A DNA stretch of 64,000 bases from Flavobacterium denitrificans DSM 15936. GTDB taxonomy: Bacteria > Bacteroidota > Bacteroidia > Flavobacteriales > Flavobacteriaceae. The translations under genes and the position numbers were made by a program. Shown here piece by piece: positions 49,491-57,028 of the stretch (position 1 is its first letter; every line of letters begins with the position of its first letter). The notes below the pieces were generated by a model. The model was not told the DNA's origin and searched no databases. It saw nothing but the letters and a program-made list of their open reading frames with translations. The DNA is taken from contig NZ_KE384378.1 in the NCBI RefSeq assembly GCF_000425445.1, positions 233,811-297,810 on the forward strand. Direction: 5' to 3'.

Positions 49491-51929
49491 TTAACGCTCC
49501 GATTTCAAACTAATTTTTCCAGTCTGAAGCCCTTTACCAGTTACTTCCAACTGGATTGAGCCCGGAGTTTCGATTGCTTTTACCAAGACCACCAATTTAC
49601 CGCTGAAAAGCTTCATATGGTCTTGATGGAAGATTTCTAATGAAGTAGCATCTCCATTACATGCCGCTCTGTATGTTGCTGCACCTGTTACTTTAAAATT
49701 CAGTTCATCGACCGCCGTAGGACATGGAATTCCGTTTTTATCGACTACCGAAACCGTTACATAAGAGATATCTTCACCATCGGCTTTGATTATTTTGCGA
49801 TCTGCTTCAAGAACAATTTTATAAGCTTCTCCAGCAGTTTTAATCTCGCTTGTTGCTGCCGGTTTCCCGTTTGAATCAAAAGCAACAACTTTTACAGTTC
49901 CTGGTTCGTATTTCACATCATTCCACATTAATCGGTAACGATTCTGTGGTGTTGCGTTATTCTTTTTCTGAACTCCCATACTTTTTCCATTTACAAAAAG
50001 CTCTGCGCTGTCATAATTAGTGTACACAAAAACCGGAGTAATTTCGCCTTCTCTGCCTTTCCAATTCCAATGTGGCAAAATATGAAGTGTTTTATCTTTC
50101 GTATTCCATCTGCTTCTGTAAAGGTAATAACGATCTTTAGGAAGTCCCGCTAAATCTGAAATTCCAAAATAAGAACTTCTTGAAGGCCACTTTTCGTCGT
50201 AAGGCGTAGGCTCTCCTAAATAGTCGAAACCAGTCCAAACAAATTCTCCGATAACCCAAGGTTTGTCATCCTGAAGCACGAAATCTTCATCAGGAACATT
50301 TGACCAACTACAGGCTTCTAAATCATAAGAAGAACTTTGAAAATCATCGTACTGTTTATTTTTTTCCTGAACAACTGGAAACTTATAAATTCCTCTTGAA
50401 CTTACTGTCGACGCCGTTTCTGAACCTAAAATAAATCCTTGTGGAAATGTTTTATAGGCTTCTTCGTAAAGATGAACTCTGTAATTTAATCCAGGAATAT
50501 CCAGTAAAGCTCCAAAACCAGATTCCATAGTTGCTTTTACTTGATCCATACCAACAGTCACAGGTCTTGTAGGGTCTTCACGATGAAAAATATCCTGCAG
50601 CCATCTAGCACGTTTTACCCCTTCGGCTCCCCATTGATCTGGAACTTCATTTCCTGAACTCCACATTACAATACAAGGATGATTGCGTGTAGCACGTACT
50701 AAATTCATAATGTCTTCTTCTGCATATTCAGTAAAAAAACGATTGTACCCATTTTCTACTTTTGGCTTTGCCCATTCATCAAAACTTTCAGCCAAGAACA
50801 TGAACCCCATTTCGTCAGCCAATTCAAGTTGTTCAAAAGAAGGCATATTATGAGAACTACGAATTGCATTACATCCCATATCTTTTAAAATTGTCAACTG
50901 TCTTTTAAGTGCGGCTTTGTTTACAGCAGCGCCCAGAGGACCTAAATCATGATGAAGACAAACACCTTTAAATTTAGTCACTTTACCATTTAAACTAAAT
51001 CCTTTATTGGGTTCGTATTTGATGTATCTAATACCAAATTTAATGCTTTGTTCATCTTTTAAAGTTCCGTTGGCAGCGTATAATTTTGTTACTGCAGTGT
51101 ATAAATAAGGTGTTTCAGGACTCCATAAACGAGGTTTTGCCACTTCAATTGTTTGGTGGAATCTTCCATCTTTACCTTCCGTACTTTTTTGCGTAGCGAT
51201 TACTTTATTCGAAGCATCCTTAATTTGCGTCACCATTGAGACATTGCTTCCATTAAACTCTGCTTTGATATCTACAATCGCATTATCACCTTTCGTTTCT
51301 GGAGTGGTAATAAAAGTTCCCCATTGCGCAAAACTTTCCTCCTCTTTTACTATTACACTAACTTTTCTATAAAGCCCAGCTCCAGGATACCATCTTGAAG
51401 AATAAGGCATATTAGTTAATTTTACAGCCAATAGATTTTCTTTTCCTACCAGAAGATCATTTGTAATATCAATATAAAAATAGCTATAACCATATCCCCA
51501 TTTTCCAACTTCTTTTCCATTCAAAAAAACTTGAGGTTCACTCATCGCTCCTTCAAAGATTAAAAGTGCTTTTTTCCCTTTTTTGAAAGCTGGAACAGTA
51601 AAACTGTTTCGGTACCAACCTGTTCCAATATGTGGCAATGCTCCTGTTCTTCCTGTTTTTTCAGTTGCTTCTTTCTCGCCGTTTTGTTCAATGATTCCCG
51701 TCTGAATATCCCATTTTTTATCAAAAGGTCCGTAAATAGCCCAATCATGTGGCACACTGACTTTATCCCATTTTGAGGCGTCAAAATTTATAGCAGAGGC
51801 ATCATCTTTTACGTCCTTAGAAAAGCGCCAGTTGTCTTTTAGAACAATGGTACTGGATTGTGACATCATTTTTCCAGACGAAAAAATCATTAGAAATAAG
51901 AATGATATTGATTTAAAAACTAGTTTCAT
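49491..51929 (-). CDS. GH2 beta-galactosidase, last gene of PUL 2
   Basis: The 812-residue enzyme has a signal peptide (about 1-23, ending MMSQ) and no lipobox. It shows GH2 order: the jelly-roll sugar-binding domain (DNWRFSKDVKDDASAIN, WDKVSVPHDWAIYGPF), an Ig-like domain, the catalytic barrel with KGVCLHHDLGPLGAAVNKAA, then C-terminal Ig-like domains. Acid/base Glu lies in MWSSGNEVPDQWG, and a conserved catalytic-domain Glu in WVIGEFVWTGFDYLGEP. The enzyme should remove galactose from galacto-oligosaccharides made by GH53 enzymes in the periplasm. It is separated from the GH53 gene by a 123-bp hairpin element. Confidence 0.92.
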   Translation of the reverse strand: MKLVFKSISFLFLMIFSSGKMMSQSSTIVLKDNWRFSKDVKDDASAINFDASKWDKVSVPHDWAIYGPFDKKWDIQTGIIEQNGEKEATEKTGRTGALPHIGTGWYRNSFTVPAFKKGKKALLIFEGAMSEPQVFLNGKEVGKWGYGYSYFYIDITNDLLVGKENLLAVKLTNMPYSSRWYPGAGLYRKVSVIVKEEESFAQWGTFITTPETKGDNAIVDIKAEFNGSNVSMVTQIKDASNKVIATQKSTEGKDGRFHQTIEVAKPRLWSPETPYLYTAVTKLYAANGTLKDEQSIKFGIRYIKYEPNKGFSLNGKVTKFKGVCLHHDLGPLGAAVNKAALKRQLTILKDMGCNAIRSSHNMPSFEQLELADEMGFMFLAESFDEWAKPKVENGYNRFFTEYAEEDIMNLVRATRNHPCIVMWSSGNEVPDQWGAEGVKRARWLQDIFHREDPTRPVTVGMDQVKATMESGFGALLDIPGLNYRVHLYEEAYKTFPQGFILGSETASTVSSRGIYKFPVVQEKNKQYDDFQSSSYDLEACSWSNVPDEDFVLQDDKPWVIGEFVWTGFDYLGEPTPYDEKWPSRSSYFGISDLAGLPKDRYYLYRSRWNTKDKTLHILPHWNWKGREGEITPVFVYTNYDSAELFVNGKSMGVQKKNNATPQNRYRLMWNDVKYEPGTVKVVAFDSNGKPAATSEIKTAGEAYKIVLEADRKIIKADGEDISYVTVSVVDKNGIPCPTAVDELNFKVTGAATYRAACNGDATSLEIFHQDHMKLFSGKLVVLVKAIETPGSIQLEVTGKGLQTGKISLKSER

Positions 51930-51947
51930 TTTCTGTTTTATTTTTTT

Positions 51948-52070
51948 TTACCATTAAGACATTAAGTTAATTAAGCTTTGCGTTTGATTGTTATTAAAAA
52001 TCAAGAAAATTAAGCATGCTTAATTTTCTTGACAAAGCTTGACTTAATTAACTTAATGTCTTAATGGTAA
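51948..52070. repeat. 123-bp near-perfect palindrome inside the PUL 2 operon
   Basis: The outer arms 51948-51980 and 52033-52070 match except for a 4-nt insertion and pair from TTACCATTAAGACATTAAG inward. The centre 52001-52032 is a perfect 32-bp palindrome (TTAAGCATGCTTAA core). It lies between the GH53 and GH2 genes, in the sense of transcription before GH2. Confidence 0.92.
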
Positions 52071-52082
52071 ATTTAATATTTA

Positions 52083-53111
52083 TTATTTAAAAGCATCCAA
52101 AGCCGGTGAAGGTTTTCCGTCAGGAAGCCATGCGTTTAATTGATAACCGCTCCAGCTTTTTTCACCTTCTGGCTCCCAATAAATTACGCCCAAACCTTTG
52201 TTGTTTGGAACGTTTTTTACTGCTTTTATCGTCGCTTCAAGCATTTCTTTGGTGTTTTCTACCAATGTATAATCGCCTCCCACTTCAACAACCATTACTT
52301 CTTTATTATAACGCGAAGTAATGTCTTTCATATTGTTTTCTAGATCTAGAATAGTGCTTTTATAATCGGTTTTGAGCCAATATGGATAATAAGACAAACC
52401 TATTACATCATATTTCACCTTATTCTCAGTTGCTTTATCAAAAAACCATCTGAATTTTTCACTTTTATTTCCTTCGTCCAAATGGACAATAACTTTAATT
52501 TTTGAATCGATTGCTTTTGTTGCCTCATATCCTTTATTAAGCAATTGCGCCAACTGACCAAAATTGTCCGTACTTCCTTCTGGCCAAAGCATACCACCCG
52601 GAATTTCGTTTCCAACCTGAACCCATTCTGGAGTTACTCCAGCTTTCTTCAACAGTTTCAAGACATCATAGGTATGTTGGTAAACATCTGTCAACAATTC
52701 AGGGAAAGAATGTTTCGCCCATGCAGCAGGCTTGTTTTGTTTTCCTGGATCTGCCCAAGAATCACTGTAATGAAAATCAATCATAATACGCATTCCCATT
52801 TTTTGCGCACGAACCGCCATCACAACCGTTTCTTCTGGACTGCAGTGTCCGCTGGCTTTGTCATCATTTGGATTTACCCAAACACGCAACCTAATTGTGT
52901 TGATACCACGATCTTTTAATAATTGCAGGCAATCCTTTTGAGAACCATCTGCATCATAAAATTTATAACCGGTTGCTTCCATTTGTGGCAGCCAACCCAC
53001 ATCTGCTCCTTTTGAAAAGGAACCTTTGTCAACTGCCATTTTAGACTTACAAGAAGTAAGCAAAACACCAGCAATCATCAATGATGATACAATTTTAAGT
53101 GATTTTTTCAT
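52083..53111 (-). CDS. GH53 endo-beta-1,4-galactanase (periplasmic type)
   Basis: The 342-residue enzyme has a lipoprotein signal (Cys21) followed by KSKMAVDKG, without the acidic surface signal. The barrel reads GADVGWLPQMEATGYKFYD, INTIRLRVWVNPNDDKASGH, and MIDFHYSDSWADPGKQNKPA. Acid/base Glu is in WVQVGNEIPGGMLWPEGS and nucleophile Glu in VMVVEVGGDYT. It should cut beta-1,4-galactan (type I arabinogalactan side chains of pectin). It lies 4 bp after a second GH53 gene; the lack of an acidic patch suggests that it stays in the periplasm. Confidence 0.92.
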   Translation of the reverse strand: MKKSLKIVSSLMIAGVLLTSCKSKMAVDKGSFSKGADVGWLPQMEATGYKFYDADGSQKDCLQLLKDRGINTIRLRVWVNPNDDKASGHCSPEETVVMAVRAQKMGMRIMIDFHYSDSWADPGKQNKPAAWAKHSFPELLTDVYQHTYDVLKLLKKAGVTPEWVQVGNEIPGGMLWPEGSTDNFGQLAQLLNKGYEATKAIDSKIKVIVHLDEGNKSEKFRWFFDKATENKVKYDVIGLSYYPYWLKTDYKSTILDLENNMKDITSRYNKEVMVVEVGGDYTLVENTKEMLEATIKAVKNVPNNKGLGVIYWEPEGEKSWSGYQLNAWLPDGKPSPALDAFK

Positions 53112-53115
53112 ATTT

Positions 53116-54213
53116 TTATTCTTTACTGAAAGCTTGCATTACAGATAAGGCATTGTTGTCAAAACTATACAAAGCTTGATTTTCGAATGTAGAACCTGTT
53201 GTCGATTGCTGTCCTTTAAAAGCAACCCATTCTCCACCCCAATACGCAAATCCTTGTCCAAATTCTGATGACTTCACAATATTTTTAATATCCATCACAA
53301 AAGTTCTTTGGCCGGTTGGAGTTGCAGGGTAACCTGGCACTAACTGATCGCTAGTTCCCATAATATTATTTGTTTGATCGTTGTGCGCTAAAGTAAAAGG
53401 ATAAGCTGTTTCAGCAATCAAAACTTTCTTGCTGAATTTCTTTCCTAAAGCATCAATCGTCGTTTTTATCACCGTTAAATCTTTACCATGCCAAATAGGA
53501 TAATATGATAACCCAATATAATCGTAATCCACACTTTTCATTTTGTTAAAAAACCAATCTGTAGCGCCACCATTTACGCCTGCATAATGGATCATTATTT
53601 TTGTGTTTGGCGCTTTGCTGCGAATCACTGTGCTTGCAGCACTTAATATAGCAATACATTGTTGTTCATTATCCATTAAATTTCCTTGTGGCCACAATAA
53701 ACCGCTGTTGATTTCATTTCCAATTTGAATAATGTCTGGATTGATTTCTGCAATAATTGAAGATGTATAATTAGTAACAGCTGTTTTTAAATCGACGAAT
53801 GATAAATTTTTCCATTCTTCTGGAGTAGTTTGCACTCCTGGATCAGCCCAATCATCAGAATAATGAACGGTAAGCCAAACTCTTAAACCAGCTTGTCTTG
53901 CTTTTTGAGCCAATTGCTTCACCTCCTCAAAACCTGAGCGCCCATTTACAGGTTTTTTCCATAAACGAATACGAACTGTGTTACAACCTGCATTTTTTAG
54001 TGTGGTAAGCATTGGTTCTACTTTTCCGTTGTTGTAAAATTTAGTTCCCAAATCTTCCATTTGAGGAAGAAAAGACACATCTGATGCTCTAATAAAAGTA
54101 TCTGTTGCATCAGGTGGATTAACTGCTTCTGAGTCTGAAGCATCATTACTCGAGCACGAAAACTGAATAGCAGTTATTGCAAGTAAACCTAAAATTTTTA
54201 TATATTTTTTCAT
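53116..54213 (-). CDS. GH53 endo-beta-1,4-galactanase (probable surface type)
   Basis: The 365-residue enzyme has a lipoprotein signal (Cys20) followed by SSNDASDSEAV, an acidic patch that fits surface export. The barrel has RASDVSFLPQMEDLGTKFYN, CNTVRIRLWKKPVNGRSGFE, and LTVHYSDDWADPGVQTTPEE. Acid/base Glu is in IIQIGNEINSGLLWPQGN and nucleophile Glu in VLIAETAYPFTL. Both GH53 paralogues in one locus differ mostly in loops, so they may prefer different chain lengths or linkages. It is the first enzyme gene after the mid-operon hairpin at 54260. Confidence 0.92.
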   Translation of the reverse strand: MKKYIKILGLLAITAIQFSCSSNDASDSEAVNPPDATDTFIRASDVSFLPQMEDLGTKFYNNGKVEPMLTTLKNAGCNTVRIRLWKKPVNGRSGFEEVKQLAQKARQAGLRVWLTVHYSDDWADPGVQTTPEEWKNLSFVDLKTAVTNYTSSIIAEINPDIIQIGNEINSGLLWPQGNLMDNEQQCIAILSAASTVIRSKAPNTKIMIHYAGVNGGATDWFFNKMKSVDYDYIGLSYYPIWHGKDLTVIKTTIDALGKKFSKKVLIAETAYPFTLAHNDQTNNIMGTSDQLVPGYPATPTGQRTFVMDIKNIVKSSEFGQGFAYWGGEWVAFKGQQSTTGSTFENQALYSFDNNALSVMQAFSKE

Positions 54214-54259
54214 TGATGAGAGTCGTAAAGTAAAAAATTAAAAGTAAGTTTTTAAAATG

Positions 54260-54300
54260 TAAAAAAGAAGCCTCAAAATAAGCTTATCGAGGCTTCTTTT
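54260..54300 (-). terminator. Mid-operon terminator-like hairpin after susE
   Basis: A 12-bp stem (54263-54274 with 54289-54300, core GAAGCCTC/GAGGCTTC) with 14-nt loop. A residues on the left give a U run on the minus strand. It lies 15 bp beyond susE and 47 bp before the GH53 start, so it can reduce read-through into the enzymes. Confidence 0.75.
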
Positions 54301-54315
54301 ATTTTTTTAACTCAA

Positions 54316-55383
54316 TTATGGTGTTGGTATAAACATATAACGGCCATCTAAGTCATTGAACCAGATTTCATATTTTCCAGCCTCAACAATTATGTCGCCG
54401 CCGTTATCACCCCAGTTTACATCCCAACTGTTGTTTGCTTTGAATTTCATTTTTCCAGCTTTCAACGTTTGAGTAACTTTCCAGATATGACTATCAAAAG
54501 CCGATTTCACTAAAGGAACCTCAGTATTCCATCCAGCATCATCACCTGTTAAAACAGATCCCGTCAAACCAATTGTCGCATACGTGGTCATTGGTCCTGT
54601 GTAAGGCGTAATTTTGTATGTTAACTCTTCAAGATTAACTTCAAAACTATAATAACCTGAAGCAGCTGTTGGGAATACACCCGGATCAGTATCGCTTTCT
54701 GTTGCTCTGTACTGTACTTTCGAACCGTTTGTTCCGTAAGCTGGAGCCCAGAAACCAATTTGCTCGATTAATTTAAAACCATCTTTATTAAAAAATCCAG
54801 TATAATAATGTTTTGCGTTTTCTTTTGTGTCTCTGTAAATTGGCATATTGTTGCTAGTTACACTCCATCCTGCAGCAGTACCTGGTCCTACCAAGAACAA
54901 ATCAATTTTAGGGAATTCACCTCTGTAAGGAGTCAAAGCAATAGTAATTGGTGTAGATAATTTTGGCTCTGAAAGTGTTGTACCAACAGTTGATTTAATT
55001 CTCACATCAATTGTACCTTCCACATCAGCATTAAGTCCAAGTTCCAGTGCTTTTGCATTTAATTCTGCCACTGTTATAGTTGCATGTGTAGTCGTAGAAG
55101 TCGTGATATCGATTGGAGCAGCAAATTCGGTATTGCTTGCTGCAAATTGCAAAGTGTACGTTACAATAGTTGGCGCTCCGTAACTTACCTTTTCCCATGT
55201 AAAAGTCATGGCGATATTGTTTGGCGTATCTTTATTCAAAATTGTAGATGAACCATTTTCTGGAGTTATAAGAGCAAAAGCCGCTTCCTGAGGTTCTAAA
55301 ATCATTAAATTCTCTTCGTTTTCACAAGACCACAATCCTGTCAATACTACTACTGCAATAAAAATTTTATATATAAGTTTCAT
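54316..55383 (-). CDS. SusE/SusF-like surface glycan-binding lipoprotein
   Basis: The 355-residue lipoprotein (Cys20, then ENEENL, an acidic surface signal) starts with a SusE-type domain (FALITPENGSSTILNKDTPN, TVAELNAKALELGL). Two repeated carbohydrate-binding modules of SusE/F kind follow (KIDLFLVGPGTAAGWSVTSN and YATIGLTGSVLTGDDAGWNT), with aromatic WNT and NNSWDVNWGDNGGDII segments. Role: binds the glycan at the surface beside SusC/D. It lies 27 bp downstream of susD and before a terminator-like hairpin. Confidence 0.88.
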   Translation of the reverse strand: MKLIYKIFIAVVVLTGLWSCENEENLMILEPQEAAFALITPENGSSTILNKDTPNNIAMTFTWEKVSYGAPTIVTYTLQFAASNTEFAAPIDITTSTTTHATITVAELNAKALELGLNADVEGTIDVRIKSTVGTTLSEPKLSTPITIALTPYRGEFPKIDLFLVGPGTAAGWSVTSNNMPIYRDTKENAKHYYTGFFNKDGFKLIEQIGFWAPAYGTNGSKVQYRATESDTDPGVFPTAASGYYSFEVNLEELTYKITPYTGPMTTYATIGLTGSVLTGDDAGWNTEVPLVKSAFDSHIWKVTQTLKAGKMKFKANNSWDVNWGDNGGDIIVEAGKYEIWFNDLDGRYMFIPTP

Positions 55384-55410
55384 TTTGTGTATCGTTTAAG
55401 TTTAAAAAAA

Positions 55411-57018
55411 TTAGTAACCTGCATTTTGAGTTAAATTTCTATTTGCTCCCAATGATCCTTCTGGAATAGGAAAAACACTCATGTGCGATGGAATAGCGAT
55501 TCCTTTTGAAGAATTTCCTTTCCATGCCCAATTGTAAGAGCCTCCGGTATATTTTCCAAAACGAATTAAATCTTGTCTTCTGTGTGCCTCCCAATGCAAT
55601 TCACGTGCTCTTTCGTCAATAAGGAAATCAAGCGTCAACTCACTTAAAGTAATGTTTCCAACAGTCGAATTACTGTTTGCTCTTTGCCTTAAAGCATTTA
55701 CATAATTTAATGCCTGAGTTGTTGATCCGTTTCCGCCTCTTAAAGTAGCTTCAGCGTACATCAAGTATACATCGGCCAATCTGAATAATGGGAAATCAGT
55801 ATCTGCATAAGTAGAACTTACTCCATTCACTCCAGTAGAAGTTTTATTCGAAAATTTAGACATAATGTAACCTTGCGTTTTTACACCAATATCATCAATA
55901 TCAATCGATCTTTGTTTTGCAGGATCACCCTGAACACCTTTTCCTATTGTGTTTCTAGTATCTTGGCTGAATTTTGCTCCATCAAATTTTTGAGCTAATT
56001 CTTTTCTGATTCGAAGTGCTCCTGTCCAACCGCCAATTCCAAAATCGGCACCATTATTTTCCCAAGCACCAATTTGTCCGTTTGTTAAAACAGTAGTTGC
56101 TCCCCAGTTTTGAGAAACTGCGCCATCTGATTGGATTCCGAAAATGATTTCTTGAGAAGTATTATTATCCGCTTTAAAATTGTCAAGATATTTGGGCTTT
56201 AATGTGTAGCCACCATCAATAATAGCATTACACATTGCAATACAGTCATTATAACGATTTGCCTGAATATAAACTTGAGCATTCAAATATATTTTAGCCA
56301 AAATCATACGTGCCATAGATTGGTCTAATCTTCCGTATTCATTTGTTCTTGATGGTTTTAAATCTGGCAAAACTGCTTTTATTTCTGTTTCAATAAAATC
56401 AAACAATTGCTTTCTGTTAGCCTCTGGTCCAGCAAAATTCACAGGATCATTTTCGGTATACATTGGTGCTTTTCCAAATAAATCCATCATGTTGTAATAA
56501 GCATATGCCCTTAAAACACGAACTTCTTGACGATAAAGTGCTATTTCTGCTAAAGTTGTTGCATTTGTAATACCTCTTGAACTTAATTTTTCTGGTGTAC
56601 TTTGACGCAAAAACTCGTTTGCATAAGCCACAGAGACCATTGTTCTACTGAACATTCCTAAAATAACAGGATTTGCTGGAGTCCAAATATTGCGTTGTAA
56701 TTCTGCAGTTCCTCCATCATTTTCATAACTCCAAACCAATTCGTCTGTAGTCAATTCCTGCATGTAGAGTAAACATCTTGTAAACTGGCTGGTTCCGGCA
56801 TCTACACCTTCAAGCGAAGAACTATCAGGCCCCCATACTCCAGTTAATGTTAAATTTCCGTATACACCTGCGAAAGCTTTTTTGTATCCATCTGGTGTCG
56901 CAAATAATACATCCGAAGAAAGAACGTCATCATCTTGCGATACTACATTTAAATCATCCGTACATGACTGAAAAACCACAGCCAATGCAACTAGTGTTGT
57001 TACTATATATTTTTTCAT
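55411..57018 (-). CDS. SusD/RagB-family glycan-binding lipoprotein (PUL 2)
   Basis: The 535-residue lipoprotein starts at ATG 57018 (MKKYIVTTLVALAVVFQSC, lipobox Cys19); an ATG further out would overlap SusC and add 11 residues without signal character. SusD hallmarks: YKKAFAGVYGNLTLTGVWGP, VLRAYAYYNMMDLFGKAPMY, LFDFIETEIKAVLPDL, LFRLADVYLMYAEATLRGGN, and the end ANRNLTQNAGY. Surface lid of the SusC pore for galactan fragments. It follows SusC by 10 bp. Confidence 0.95.
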   Translation of the reverse strand: MKKYIVTTLVALAVVFQSCTDDLNVVSQDDDVLSSDVLFATPDGYKKAFAGVYGNLTLTGVWGPDSSSLEGVDAGTSQFTRCLLYMQELTTDELVWSYENDGGTAELQRNIWTPANPVILGMFSRTMVSVAYANEFLRQSTPEKLSSRGITNATTLAEIALYRQEVRVLRAYAYYNMMDLFGKAPMYTENDPVNFAGPEANRKQLFDFIETEIKAVLPDLKPSRTNEYGRLDQSMARMILAKIYLNAQVYIQANRYNDCIAMCNAIIDGGYTLKPKYLDNFKADNNTSQEIIFGIQSDGAVSQNWGATTVLTNGQIGAWENNGADFGIGGWTGALRIRKELAQKFDGAKFSQDTRNTIGKGVQGDPAKQRSIDIDDIGVKTQGYIMSKFSNKTSTGVNGVSSTYADTDFPLFRLADVYLMYAEATLRGGNGSTTQALNYVNALRQRANSNSTVGNITLSELTLDFLIDERARELHWEAHRRQDLIRFGKYTGGSYNWAWKGNSSKGIAIPSHMSVFPIPEGSLGANRNLTQNAGY

Positions 57019-57028
57019 GATTTCGCTA

